A stretch of 64,000 nt of DNA from Achromobacter spanius (GCF_003994415.1 NZ_CP034689.1:744001-808000), one strand, 5' to 3'. Positions 54,689-63,972 are shown, counted from the first letter of the stretch. Numbers and translations are program-made. The notes: generated by a model not told the origin, from the sequence alone.

Positions 54689-55168
54689 ATGCGGTGTCCA
54701 TTTTGCGGCCATGCCGAAACGCAGGTTGTCGACAGCCGGGTCTCGGAAGAGGGCGATGCCATTCGTCGTCGCCGCCGTTGCCTGTCTTGTGACAAGCGCT
54801 TCACCACCTATGAACGGGTTGAGCTCGCCATGCCTTCCATCGTGAAGCGCAACGGCAGCCGCAGCGACTACGATCCCGTCAAGTTGCGCGCCAGCCTGAG
54901 CCTGGCGCTGCGCAAACGCCCCGTCAGCACCGAAGACGTGGATGCGGCGGTTGCGCGTATCGAAGAACAACTGCTGGCCAGCGGCCAGCGTGAAGTGCCG
55001 TCCGAACATATCGGCGAACTTGTCATGAACGAACTGCGCAAGCTGGACAAGGTGGCCTACGTTCGCTTTGCGTCCGTTTACAAAAGCTTCGAGGACATTG
55101 GCGAATTCGTCGAGGCCATCCGCGAAATGCAAGGGCCGCTGCTGCCCGGCAAGCTGCGCAAGGAATAA
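54689..55168 (+). CDS. nrdR: transcriptional repressor NrdR
   Basis: 159 residues. The zinc ribbon reads MRCPFCGHAETQVVDSR then CLSCDKRFTTYERVE (four cysteines), followed by the ATP-cone (KRNGSRSDYDPVKLRASLSL). NrdR senses dATP/ATP through the cone and represses ribonucleotide reductase genes. Its target boxes are found before nrdA at 17982-18028 in this same window. It often follows glyA, as here. Confidence 0.98.
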   Translation: MRCPFCGHAETQVVDSRVSEEGDAIRRRRRCLSCDKRFTTYERVELAMPSIVKRNGSRSDYDPVKLRASLSLALRKRPVSTEDVDAAVARIEEQLLASGQREVPSEHIGELVMNELRKLDKVAYVRFASVYKSFEDIGEFVEAIREMQGPLLPGKLRKE

Positions 55169-55209
55169 ACACGGTTCACGCGCCCGCGAATAACGGCGCT
55201 TCGGCGCCG

Positions 55210-56172
55210 TTATTGCATGGGGGCCGACCGCGCCAGGCTGGGCGTATTCGGCTGGAACTTGCGCCAGACCCGGCGCATGTGCTGCGCGGATCCAAATCCT
55301 GACTTCTCCGCCACGCGCTCCAGATCCAATCGCGTTTCGCGCAGCAGGTCGCGTGCCAGCGCCACCCGGATCTGATAGAGGTAGTCCATCGGCGTACAGC
55401 CAGCGTGTTCGCGAAAAAGCCGGGTCAGGTGGCGCGGGCTGGTATGCGCCTGGTCCGCCAAGGATTGCGCGGACCAGGGCGCCGCCGGATTGCGGATCAC
55501 CGCATCCTGGACGCGGTGCACGCCGGGGTGCATGTGGCTGCGGTGTTCCAGCCACGGCGACAGCGCGGAGTCCGTGCCCGCGCGGCGCTGGTAGACGACC
55601 ATGTCGCGGGCCACCTCGCTTGCCACGCGCGGCCCGCAATGACGCGCCACCATATGCAACGCCAGGTCGATGCCCGCCGTGATGCCGGCGCTGCTGACCA
55701 GGTTGCCGTCTTCAACGAAGATTCGGTTGTCGTGCACGCGCGCACTGGGGTCGATGTCCGCCAATTGCGCAAGGCAAGAATGATGCGTGGTGCAGTCGCG
55801 CAGGCGGGTCAGCCCGGCGGAGGCCGCGAACAACGCGCCCGCGCACACCGTCATCAGCGTGAACTGGTCCGCGGGGTGGCGCAGGGCCAGCCAGTCGATG
55901 ATGGCGTGCGCATCCGGCGAGTCCAGGCGCGTGTGCTTGTCTACCACGCCCGAAATAATGACTAGCGCGTTGGCGGGCAGAGCGGCCGGTAATGGCCGGA
56001 TGCGCGCCAGATTCAAGCCCGGTAGACCACTTTCCACTTCAGGTGTTGGGCCGCAGAAGTGCTGTTCGAATGTTCCCGGGCATCGCTTTTCGGCGACGCG
56101 GAACGCCTCGGCGGGCCCCGCCAGGTCCAGCAGGACGATGCCCCGCGTCAGGATGAAATACACGGGAATCAT
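55210..56172 (-). CDS. GlxA-family AraC-type transcriptional regulator
   Basis: 320 residues from MIPVYFILTRGIVLLDLAGP at the ATG at 56172; the longer reading frame upstream overlaps another gene. The N-terminal half is a DJ-1/PfpI-like amidotransferase domain (LLDLAGPAEAFRVAEKRCPG, VCAGALFAASAGLTRLRD) and the C-terminal half is an AraC helix-turn-helix (QSLADQAHTSPRHLTRLFRE). It is 17 bp from an isochorismatase-fold hydrolase on the same strand, so it may control that gene. Ligand unknown. Confidence 0.92.
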   Translation of the reverse strand: MIPVYFILTRGIVLLDLAGPAEAFRVAEKRCPGTFEQHFCGPTPEVESGLPGLNLARIRPLPAALPANALVIISGVVDKHTRLDSPDAHAIIDWLALRHPADQFTLMTVCAGALFAASAGLTRLRDCTTHHSCLAQLADIDPSARVHDNRIFVEDGNLVSSAGITAGIDLALHMVARHCGPRVASEVARDMVVYQRRAGTDSALSPWLEHRSHMHPGVHRVQDAVIRNPAAPWSAQSLADQAHTSPRHLTRLFREHAGCTPMDYLYQIRVALARDLLRETRLDLERVAEKSGFGSAQHMRRVWRKFQPNTPSLARSAPMQ

Positions 56173-56189
56173 GCGGCGCTTTGCCTTGT

Positions 56190-56753
56190 TCAGCCGGCCA
56201 ATGCGTCGGCCGCGTGGGTGATGCGGGCAAAGCGGCCGTTCAGCACCAGCTCGGTGTGGTCCCGGATCTCGGCGGGGGTGTAGTGCTTGCCCGAGGGGCT
56301 TTGCATGGCGAAGGTCAACGTGGCGTCCGTCGGGAACACCACCTTGAAGCCGGCGTCGCTGGCGTGGCGCGATGTCGTCTCGCAGCACTGTTCGGTACGA
56401 ATACCGCTGACGATGATGCCTTCGATGCCGTTTTCACGCAGCCAGTCGTGCAGTGTTGCGCCGTCTTCGCCCTGTGCATACAGCGACGAATGTACGGTTT
56501 TGTGGAACACGGCCGTGGGCGAAATGCGCAATTCCTCAAGCGTCCTGACGTGTCCCGAGGCAAGGGAAAACGGGTTGGCGGCATCGTCGGACGGGCTTTT
56601 GTGGAACACCTGAAGCACCGGAATACCCTGGGCGCTGGCTGAATCGATCAGCCCTTGGATCTTGGTCAGAAATGCGGGATATTCGGCTTCGTCCCAAAAC
56701 GGACGGTGGCGAAAAGACTCTTGTGCGTCGATGACGATCAGTGCTTGCTTCAT
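56190..56753 (-). CDS. isochorismatase-family cysteine hydrolase
   Basis: 187 residues. Triad residues: Asp in ALIVIDAQESF, Lys in FHKTVHSSLY, and Cys in GIRTEQCCETTSRHA. The cis-peptide segment before the cysteine, VSGIRTEQC, is typical. It hydrolyses an amide or C-N bond of an unknown compound. Co-oriented with the GlxA-type regulator, giving a small regulated pair; the same pairing is common in related genomes. Confidence 0.9.
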   Translation of the reverse strand: MKQALIVIDAQESFRHRPFWDEAEYPAFLTKIQGLIDSASAQGIPVLQVFHKSPSDDAANPFSLASGHVRTLEELRISPTAVFHKTVHSSLYAQGEDGATLHDWLRENGIEGIIVSGIRTEQCCETTSRHASDAGFKVVFPTDATLTFAMQSPSGKHYTPAEIRDHTELVLNGRFARITHAADALAG

Positions 56754-56949
56754 GTTCCGGGCTCCTGGCCAAGGATTTTAAAGGGTGCGAACGTATTCTG
56801 CGCGACATATCGGCCCTGAACGAGATCCCCCCAAGCCACATACCAGCCCAAAACGGACATGCGGGTGGCCGGCGCGCTTGGGGCCAGCATACGCCGTGCG
56901 AGTGCCCGGAGGTCCACCGCACACCTGCGGCCAGACATACAATTCCGCC

Positions 56950-58101
56950 ATGACGACCCCAAGCGAATCCGACGATATCTTCTGGATGCGGCGCGCCCTG
57001 GCGCTGGCTGAAAGCGTGCTTTACACCACATCGCCCAACCCTCGCGTGGGGTGCGTGATTGTGCGTGATGGCCGGGTGCTGGGCGAAGGGGCCACCCAGC
57101 CACCCGGCGGCCCCCATGCCGAGATCCGCGCATTGCGCGACGCCGCCGCGCATAACGAAACGGTGGCGGGCGCCACGCTGTACGTCACGCTGGAACCCTG
57201 CAGTCACTTCGGGCGCACCCCACCCTGCGTGGATGCCGTGCTGGCGGCAAAGCCGGCGCGCGTGGTGGTGGCCATCGGTGACCCGAATCCGCTGGTCAAT
57301 GGCCAAGGCCTGGCCCGTTTGCGCGCGGCGGGCATCGCGGTGACGACAGGCGTCTGCGCCGAAGAGGCGCTGGCGATCAACGCGGGGTTTATCTCGCGCA
57401 TGAGCCGCGGCCTGCCTTGGGTCTGGATGAAGATGGCGGCGTCCCTGGATGGTCGCAGCGCCTTGCATAACGGCATGTCGCAATGGATCACCGGCCCCGA
57501 AGCCCGTGCTGACGGCCATCGCTGGCGCGCGCGTAGTTGCGTGGTGCTGACCGGCATGGGCACTGTGTTGAAGGACGATCCGCTGCTTAATGTGCGTGAC
57601 GTTGAAACGCCGCGCCAACCGCGCAAGGCGGTGGTGGACGGCATGTTCGCCATCCCCGAAACCGCCCGCTTGTTCGATGGCGCTGAAGTGATTATCTTCA
57701 CCGCGCGTGAAGACGCCGCCAAAGCCGCGCGCCTGGCCGACAAGAACGTGCAAGTTGTGGTGCTGCCGGGCGCGATGGCGGGCCGCGTGGATCTGCCCGG
57801 CATGATGCAATGGTTTGCGCAGGCACAGTTCAATGAAGTGCATGTGGAGGCCGGGGCGGGCTTGAGCGGGGCGTTGGTGGCATCGGCTTGCGTGGACGAG
57901 TTGCTGCTGTATCTGGCACCCGTGCTGCTTGGTGACGCCGCAGGCATGGTTCGTTTGCCGATGCTTGAGCATCTGGATGCCGCGCGACGCTATGCATTCA
58001 TCGAGAGCACCCGGGTGGGGGCGGACCTGCGTCTGCGCGCGCGCGTTGAAGGCGCTTGGCGCACGCTGATGCAGCGCGTTGCGTTGCCGCCAATTGCCTG
58101 A
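56950..58101 (+). CDS. ribD: bifunctional riboflavin biosynthesis deaminase/reductase
   Basis: 383 residues from MTTPSESDDIFWMRRALALA at the ATG at 56950; an earlier start at 56785 is non-conserved. The zinc deaminase domain has PGGPHAEIRALRDA and EPCSHFGRTPPCVDAV. The C-terminal half is the reductase (about 155-383) with WVWMKMAASLDGRS near its start. It converts the pyrimidine intermediate of riboflavin synthesis in two steps. Other rib genes are outside the window; no FMN riboswitch was recognised upstream. Confidence 0.96.
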   Translation: MTTPSESDDIFWMRRALALAESVLYTTSPNPRVGCVIVRDGRVLGEGATQPPGGPHAEIRALRDAAAHNETVAGATLYVTLEPCSHFGRTPPCVDAVLAAKPARVVVAIGDPNPLVNGQGLARLRAAGIAVTTGVCAEEALAINAGFISRMSRGLPWVWMKMAASLDGRSALHNGMSQWITGPEARADGHRWRARSCVVLTGMGTVLKDDPLLNVRDVETPRQPRKAVVDGMFAIPETARLFDGAEVIIFTAREDAAKAARLADKNVQVVVLPGAMAGRVDLPGMMQWFAQAQFNEVHVEAGAGLSGALVASACVDELLLYLAPVLLGDAAGMVRLPMLEHLDAARRYAFIESTRVGADLRLRARVEGAWRTLMQRVALPPIA

Positions 58102-58884
58102 TCCACACGGCGCAGCGCTTCACAAGCGTACGCCACAGGCCATGGCGGCGTGGTCGCGTGTGCTAGCACTCGGACTCAACGGCTGCTAATGCGGTCGTGC
58201 AAAGTCGGGTTGGCGATGACCGGCGTCGCGTTCGGCACGGCAATTGCAGCAAGTTTGCGAATGATTCACTTGCGTGGTTTTCCTTGCTGAAAACCCGCAT
58301 TACGATTTTGATCATTACGCCAAATGAATTGCCACAAAACCGTCAATTGGCTTTAGCATAGGTGCATGACTTGGCGCTCCGTGCATACGGCCATCACCGA
58401 ACCGCGCTACACGCCCTCGTCACCACGGATTCCCGTGCCGCGATATCGGCGCTATTTCACAACCGAACCGGCACGCTGCTGAACGAAGCGCAACGCGCTC
58501 TTCAGAACGTCCGCTGCCATCGCATGGCGGGCGCATCGGGCTACTGCTCGAATCATAAGAATCCATCGGGATATCGCTCATCCCTTCAAATCATTGCTGT
58601 CCATTTCATGTGCAGTCGCACCACGCGTGCCTGCCACAGCAATATGCTGAAGACGAGCCAGTTAACTTATTCACGTAAGTTGCATTCCCTGACGGAACTT
58701 GTGTCAGGCGCGTGCAGCCTAAACGATAAGGGTCCGATCGTGCTTCATGGTTGCTGTGTGGCGAAAGCAACATAACAACTGGCCGGAAATGCCAAATGCG
58801 AGTTTGACTAGTATTGCGCAGGCACTTAGGCACAATGGGGACACGTAGGCGTAGTGAATTTTTCGCGTGTTGTAGGAGGTTTCC
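58102..58884. other. 783-bp non-coding region upstream of prkA
   Basis: No convincing gene. It holds a sigma-54-like -24/-12 element at 58235-58248, a possible sigma-70 -35 (TTGACT, 58804-58809), and the strong prkA ribosome site AGGAGGT (58873-58879). The length and slightly lower GC suggest a long regulatory leader. A short open frame at 58362-58775 is rejected. Confidence 0.65.
58233..58248 (+). promoter_or_regulatory. sigma-54-like promoter for prkA operon
   Basis: TCGGCACGGCAATTGC: GG at 58235-58236 and GC at 58247-58248 with the required 10-base spacing; it fits TGGCACG-N4-TTGC with one mismatch (C for T before GG). The E. coli prkA homologue yeaG is reported to be sigma-54/NtrC-dependent. 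The start would be about 620 bases before prkA. Confidence 0.55.
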
Positions 58885-60810
58885 GTGCAAAACATCGTCG
58901 AAGGCTTCAAGTCGCAGTATGCAAGAGAGCAGGAGTCAGAGCTTTCTCTTGAGGAATATCTGAACCTCGCCAAACGTGATCCCATGGCGTACGCCAGTCC
59001 CGCTGAGCGCATGCTTGCGGCAATCGGCGAACCCGAGGTCGTGGATACGCGTAACGACCCACGTCTTTCCCGTTTGTTTTCCAACCGGACCATCCGGCGC
59101 TATCCGGCGTTTCAGGAGTTCTACGGCATGGAGGACGTGATCGGGCAGATCGTCGCGTTCTTCAAACACGCCGCGCAGGGGCTGGAAGAGCGCAAGCAAA
59201 TCCTCTATCTGTTGGGCCCTGTGGGCGGCGGCAAGTCGTCCATTGCGGAACGGCTGAAGGCCCTGATGGAGAGCTATCCCATCTATGCGCTCAAGGGCTC
59301 GCCCGTCAACGAATCACCGCTGGGCCTGTTCCATCCGGAGCGTTTTGGCGACACGCTTGAAAAGGAATACGGCATTCCGCGCCGCTACCTGACGGGCATC
59401 ATGTCGCCTTGGGCAGTCAAGCGCTTGAAGGAATTCGACGGCGACATTTCGCAATTCCGCGTCGTGCGCCTGAACCCCTCGGTGCTGCGTCAGGTGGCCA
59501 TCGCCAAGACCGAACCCGGCGACGAAAACAACCAGGATATCTCCTCGCTGGTGGGCAAGGTCGATATCCGCAAGTTGGACCGCCACTCGCAAGACGACCC
59601 GGATGCCTACAGCTATTCCGGTGGCTTGTGTCTGGCGAACCAGGGCCTGCTGGAATTCGTCGAGATGTTCAAGGCTCCGATCAAGATGCTGCATCCCTTG
59701 CTGACGGCCACGCAGGAAGGCAACTTCAAGGGCACGGAAGGCTTCTCCGCCATTCCGTTCAACGGCACGATCCTCGCCCACTCGAACGAATCCGAATGGC
59801 AGACCTTCCGCAACAACAAGCACAACGAAGCGTTCCTTGACCGTATCTATATCGTCAAGGTGCCTTACTGCTTGCAGGTGTCTGAGGAAGTCCGCATCTA
59901 CGAAAAGCTGCTGCACCACAGTTCCTTGTCGGCCGCTCCGTGCGCGCCGGGAACGCTGGACATGATGGCGCAGTTCTCCGTGCTGACCCGCCTGAAAGAA
60001 CCCGAAAACTCCAGCATCTATTCCAAGCTGCGCGTGTACGACGGTGAAAGCCTCAAAGACGTGGACCCGAAGGCCAAGGCCTTGCAGGAATACAAGGACT
60101 ACGCTGGCACGGACGAAGGCATGAACGGGGTGTCCACGCGATTCGCGTACAAGATCCTGTCCAGCGTCTTCAACTACGACCAGACGGAAGTGGCCGCGAA
60201 CCCGGTGCATCTGATGTACGTGCTGGAACAACGGATCGGCCGCGAAGACTATCCGGAAGAGATCCGCCGCCGGTATCTGGAATTCATCAAGGGGTTCCTG
60301 GCGCCGCGTTATGCGGAATTCATAGGCAAGGAAATTCAGACTGCCTACCTGGAATCGTATTCGGAGTACGGCCAGAACATCTTTGACCGCTACGTCACGT
60401 TTGCCGATTGCTGGATTCAGGACGAAGAATTCCGTGATCCGGAAACGGGCGAAAGCTTCGATCGCAGCGCGTTGAACGACGAGCTGGAAAAGATCGAGAA
60501 GCCTGCTGGAATCGCGAACCCGAAGGACTTCCGCAACGAGATCGTGAACTTCGTGCTGCGGGCGCGTGCTAATAACAATGGCCGCAACCCGACCTGGACC
60601 AGCTATGAAAAGCTGCGCGAAGTGATCGAGAAGAAGATGTTCTCGAATACGGAAGATCTGCTGCCGGTGATTTCGTTCAACGCCAAGGCTTCGGCCGAGG
60701 ACAAGTCGAAACACCAGAGCTTCGTGGATCGCATGGTGGAAAAGGGCTACACGGAAAAGCAGGTCAGGCTGCTGTGCGAGTGGTACCTCCGAGTGAGGAA
60801 GTCTTCCTGA
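58885..60810 (+). CDS. prkA: PrkA-type AAA serine protein kinase
   Basis: 641 residues, GTG start with AGGAGGT 5 bases upstream. The AAA ATP site is LLGPVGGGKSSIAERL at about residues 109-124, and the C-terminal PrkA kinase-like domain follows; FEDVIGQI-like text is GMEDVIGQIVAFFKHAAQG. It is the first gene of the conserved prkA-yeaH-spoVR module. The E. coli homologue YeaG acts in survival of nitrogen starvation. 12 bp separate it from yeaH. Confidence 0.95.
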   Translation: MQNIVEGFKSQYAREQESELSLEEYLNLAKRDPMAYASPAERMLAAIGEPEVVDTRNDPRLSRLFSNRTIRRYPAFQEFYGMEDVIGQIVAFFKHAAQGLEERKQILYLLGPVGGGKSSIAERLKALMESYPIYALKGSPVNESPLGLFHPERFGDTLEKEYGIPRRYLTGIMSPWAVKRLKEFDGDISQFRVVRLNPSVLRQVAIAKTEPGDENNQDISSLVGKVDIRKLDRHSQDDPDAYSYSGGLCLANQGLLEFVEMFKAPIKMLHPLLTATQEGNFKGTEGFSAIPFNGTILAHSNESEWQTFRNNKHNEAFLDRIYIVKVPYCLQVSEEVRIYEKLLHHSSLSAAPCAPGTLDMMAQFSVLTRLKEPENSSIYSKLRVYDGESLKDVDPKAKALQEYKDYAGTDEGMNGVSTRFAYKILSSVFNYDQTEVAANPVHLMYVLEQRIGREDYPEEIRRRYLEFIKGFLAPRYAEFIGKEIQTAYLESYSEYGQNIFDRYVTFADCWIQDEEFRDPETGESFDRSALNDELEKIEKPAGIANPKDFRNEIVNFVLRARANNNGRNPTWTSYEKLREVIEKKMFSNTEDLLPVISFNAKASAEDKSKHQSFVDRMVEKGYTEKQVRLLCEWYLRVRKSS

Positions 60811-60822
60811 GCGAGGTGAATC

Positions 60823-62082
60823 ATGAATTCACTGATCGATCGCCGTCTTAACGGGCGCAATAAAAGCGCCGTCAACCGCGAGCGTTTTTTGCGGCGCTAC
60901 AAAGACCAGATCCGCAAGGCGGTTCACGGGATGATCCGTGACCGCTCCATTCAGGATATGGATCAAGGCGGAGAGATCAATCTGCCCGCCCGGGATATTT
61001 CCGAACCCACGTTCCACCACGGTTCGGGCGGGGATCGCGAGATGGTGCACCCGGGCAACCGCGAGTTCGCCAAGGGCGACACCATCGACCGGCCGCAGGG
61101 TGGCCAAGGCGAGGGCGGGTCCGACCCTGGCGAAGGCGAATCGGTTGATCAATTCACCTTCAGCTTGTCGCGGGCCGAGTTCCTGAACCTGTTCTTCGAG
61201 GACCTGGAGCTGCCGCATCTGGCGCGCAACCAACTGGGCGAAGTCAGCCAGAAGAAGTGGCAGCGCGCCGGTTACACCACGACCGGCTCGCCCAGCATGT
61301 TGAGCATCAGCCGCACGCTCAAGTCATCGTTGGCGCGTCGCGTTGCGCTGAACGTGAAAGCGCGCGCCGATCTTGAAGACGCTGAAAAAGCCTTGGCCGA
61401 AGCCCAAGCAGCGGGCGCGCCCGCCGCGACCCTCCGCACATTGGAGCAGGAGGTCGAGGACTGTCGCGAGCGCCTTGCCCGCGTGCCGTTCCTGGATGAC
61501 CTGGACCTGCGCTACCGCAATCGGGTGTCAGTCGCCATTCCGATGGCGCGCGCGGTCATGTTCTGCTTGATGGACGTTTCGGGGTCCATGGACGAAGGCA
61601 AGAAGGACCTGGCCAAGCGCTTTTTCACCCTGCTGTACCTGTTCCTGTCGCGTAAGTACGAGCACGTGGACCTGGTCTTCATCCGCCATACCGATAACGC
61701 CGAGGAAGTCGACGAACAGACCTTCTTCTACGACCCCAAGAGCGGCGGCACCATCGTGCTGTCCGCGCTGGAGCTGATGCGCGAGATTCTGGAAAAGCGC
61801 TATCCGCCCTCGGGGTGGAACGTGTACGCGGCGCAAGCCAGTGACGGCGATTCTTTCGGCGCCGACGCGGGCAAGAGCGCGCGCTTTCTGGCGGAGCATC
61901 TGCTGCCGTCGACACGGTACTTCGCCTATATCGAAATTCCCGACTCGCAAGAGGCTCGCAAGAGCAGCCTGTGGGCCGAGTATGAACAGAAGCTGGAGCC
62001 GCATTTCGTCATGCGGCGCATCTGCGATCGCGGCGAGATCTTTCCCGTGTTCCATGACCTGTTCAAGAAGGAAACCGCATGA
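60823..62082 (+). CDS. YeaH/YhbH-family von Willebrand A-domain protein
   Basis: 419 residues, DUF444 family. It starts with basic RNA/DNA-binding-like text (IDRRLNGRNKSAVNRERFLRR), has a Gly-rich linker (GGQGEGGSDPGEGE, about 89-102), and a VWA-like domain with the MIDAS motif MDVSGSMDEGKKDLAKRFF at about 251-269. It is a partner of PrkA in stress adaptation. It overlaps spoVR by 4 bases (ATGA). Confidence 0.94.
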   Translation: MNSLIDRRLNGRNKSAVNRERFLRRYKDQIRKAVHGMIRDRSIQDMDQGGEINLPARDISEPTFHHGSGGDREMVHPGNREFAKGDTIDRPQGGQGEGGSDPGEGESVDQFTFSLSRAEFLNLFFEDLELPHLARNQLGEVSQKKWQRAGYTTTGSPSMLSISRTLKSSLARRVALNVKARADLEDAEKALAEAQAAGAPAATLRTLEQEVEDCRERLARVPFLDDLDLRYRNRVSVAIPMARAVMFCLMDVSGSMDEGKKDLAKRFFTLLYLFLSRKYEHVDLVFIRHTDNAEEVDEQTFFYDPKSGGTIVLSALELMREILEKRYPPSGWNVYAAQASDGDSFGADAGKSARFLAEHLLPSTRYFAYIEIPDSQEARKSSLWAEYEQKLEPHFVMRRICDRGEIFPVFHDLFKKETA

Positions 62083-63632
62083 ATGCCATCGTGGGTGCTC
62101 TCGTGGAGCCGGGATCGGCCGGCGGCGCTCGGCCGATATCCCAAGGATCCGAATGGACGTTCGAACTGATCCAGTCCTATGACGACGCGATTTCCAAGGT
62201 CGCGGCCGAGTACGGCCTGGATACGTATCCGAACCAGATCGAGGTGATCACCTCGGAACAGATGCTGGACGCCTATGCGTCGGCCGGGCTGCCTATCGGC
62301 TATCCACACTGGTCTTACGGCAAGGAATTCATCCGCAACGAGCAGTACTACCGGCGCGGCATGCAGGGCCTGGCGTACGAGATCGTCATCAATTCCAACC
62401 CGTGCATCTCTTATCTCATGGAAGAAAATTCCATGACGATGCAGGCGCTGGTGATTGCGCACGCGTGCTATGGGCACAACTCGTTCTTCAAGGGCAACTA
62501 CCTGTTCAGGCAATGGACCGACGCTGATGGGGTGCTGGACTACTTGGTATTCGCGCGCAAGTATGTGATGTCGTGCGAAGACCGCTACGGTATCGACGCG
62601 GTGGAAGCCTTGCTGGATTCCTGCCATGCGCTGTCGCACCACGGGGTGGACCGCTACAAACGGCCCGCGCCGATGTCGTTCAAGGAAGAGGCCGCGCGCC
62701 AGGCCGAGCGCAAGGAACATGCGCGGCTGCAATACAACGACTTGTGGCGCACGTTGCCACGCCTGGAAACCGACAAGGACACCCGTACCGACACGTCGGT
62801 GTTCCCGCCGGAGCCCGAAGAAAATCTGCTGTACTTCATTGAAAAGTACTCGCCCAAGTTGGCGCCCTGGCAAAAAGAGCTGGTGCGTATCGTCCGCAAG
62901 ATTGCCCAGTACTTTTACCCGCAGACGCAAACCAAGGTCATGAACGAAGGGTGGGCCACGTTCTGGCACTACACCATCCTGAACCGCTTGCATGAAAAAG
63001 GGCTGGTCAACGACGGCTTCATGATGGAGTTCCTGCAAAGCCATACCAATGTGGTCAGCCAACGCGGCTTTGACGAACGCGGTTATGGCGGCATCAACCC
63101 GTATGCGCTGGGCTTTGCGATGATGTCGGACATCCGCCGTATCTGCGAAGCGCCCACGCCCGAAGACCGGAAGTGGTTTCCCGATATTGCGGGGGGCGAT
63201 TGGCAGAAGACCCTGGACTTCGCCATGCGCAATTTCAAGGACGAGTCCTTCATCTCGCAGTACCTGTCGCCGCGGCTGATCCGCGAGTTCCGCTTGTTTG
63301 CAATCTCGGACCATCAGTCGAATCCGAAGCTGGAAGTGGCCGCCATCCACAACGACGAGGGCTACCGCGACATTCGCCGTCTGCTGGCCGCGCAGCACAA
63401 CCGCGACAACCAGGTGCCGGACATCCAGGTGGTGCGGTTCAACCGCGATTCGGATCGCTCATTGGTATTGCGGCATTTGAAGAGTCGTGGCCGCCCCTTG
63501 GCGGGCGAGGATGCCGAGCAGGTGATGAAGCATCTGGCGCGCCTGTGGGGCTTCAGGGTCAGGCTGGAAGAAACCGAGCCGGACGGCACGGTCAGCTCTT
63601 ATCGCGAGCAGGAACCGCCGTCTTCGCACTGA
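62079..63632 (+). CDS. SpoVR-family protein (YcgB-like)
   Basis: 517 residues, similar in length to E. coli YcgB. Family blocks are YPHWSYGKEFIRNEQYYRRG, ENSMTMQALVIAHACYGHNSF and MNEGWATFWHYTILN. Its exact biochemical role is not settled; in Bacillus SpoVR affects spore cortex, but this organism does not sporulate. It ends the prkA-yeaH-spoVR operon. Confidence 0.95.
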   Translation: MNAIVGALVEPGSAGGARPISQGSEWTFELIQSYDDAISKVAAEYGLDTYPNQIEVITSEQMLDAYASAGLPIGYPHWSYGKEFIRNEQYYRRGMQGLAYEIVINSNPCISYLMEENSMTMQALVIAHACYGHNSFFKGNYLFRQWTDADGVLDYLVFARKYVMSCEDRYGIDAVEALLDSCHALSHHGVDRYKRPAPMSFKEEAARQAERKEHARLQYNDLWRTLPRLETDKDTRTDTSVFPPEPEENLLYFIEKYSPKLAPWQKELVRIVRKIAQYFYPQTQTKVMNEGWATFWHYTILNRLHEKGLVNDGFMMEFLQSHTNVVSQRGFDERGYGGINPYALGFAMMSDIRRICEAPTPEDRKWFPDIAGGDWQKTLDFAMRNFKDESFISQYLSPRLIREFRLFAISDHQSNPKLEVAAIHNDEGYRDIRRLLAAQHNRDNQVPDIQVVRFNRDSDRSLVLRHLKSRGRPLAGEDAEQVMKHLARLWGFRVRLEETEPDGTVSSYREQEPPSSH

Positions 63633-63639
63633 AAGGTAA

Positions 63640-63683
63640 AAAGGGGGGGCACACTGAGCTAGAGCGCTCGGTGCGTCCCCCTT
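63640..63683 (+). terminator. terminator-like hairpin after spoVR
   Basis: AAAGGGGG and CCCCCTTT form the outer stem, with an imperfect inner stem (GCACACTGAGC with GCTCGGTGC). It begins 8 bp after the spoVR stop. Confidence 0.7.
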
Positions 63684-63694
63684 TGTGCTTCGGC

Positions 63695-63724
63695 TTGCTG
63701 CGTTGCGCCGAAACCTGCTAGAAT
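63695..63724 (+). promoter_or_regulatory. tRNA-Ser promoter
   Basis: TTGCTG (63695-63700) and TAGAAT (63719-63724), spacer 18. The leader to the tRNA would contain an imperfect inverted repeat (GCAATTTTCGTAG at 63734-63746 with CTACGAAATTGC at 63758-63769). Confidence 0.6.
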
Positions 63725-63775
63725 CGCGGATTCGCAATTTTCGTAGTGCCTTTTTACCTACGAAATTGCCGATTA

Positions 63776-63866
63776 GGACAGGTGGCCGAGCGGTTGAAGG
63801 CGCACGCCTGGAAAGCGTGTATACGTCAAAAGCGTATCGGGGGTTCGAATCCCCCTCTGTCCGCCA
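63776..63866 (+). tRNA. tRNA-Ser (anticodon GGA), with encoded CCA
   Basis: GGACAGGTGGCCGAG opens the class II tRNA. The anticodon stem CACGC/GCGTG holds the loop CTGGAAA with anticodon GGA at 63810-63812. A variable arm of the long serine type follows, then GGGGGTTCGAATCCCCC and the acceptor end CTGTCCGCCA. It reads serine codons UCC/UCU. Confidence 0.97.
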
Positions 63867-63940
63867 TGAATCTAAGTAAGCTGCTGTTTTTACTGAAAAT
63901 TTTTAGCTTACTATCAAGCTGCTATCAAAGCAACTATCAA
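63867..63940. other. AT-rich tail after tRNA-Ser with CTATCAA repeats
   Basis: Markedly AT-rich compared with the rest of the window. CTATCAA occurs three times (about 63911, 63922, 63934). Such tails can be remnants of tRNA-targeted integration, but no integrase is seen within the window. Confidence 0.4.
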
Positions 63941-63972
63941 AAGCCACGGCTCATGTCGTGGCTTTTTTTTTG
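63941..63972 (+). terminator. intrinsic terminator after tRNA-Ser
   Basis: AAGCCACG and CGTGGCTT pair around an 8-base loop, followed by a run of T. Confidence 0.93.

Noticed and set aside
56754..56949. FMN riboswitch before ribD
   Set aside because: The conserved FMN aptamer blocks are absent in this 196-bp region.
58362..58775. 137-codon open frame in the prkA leader
   Set aside because: No good ribosome site, Arg/His/Ser-rich composition, no family resemblance, and overlapping an equally weak minus-strand frame.
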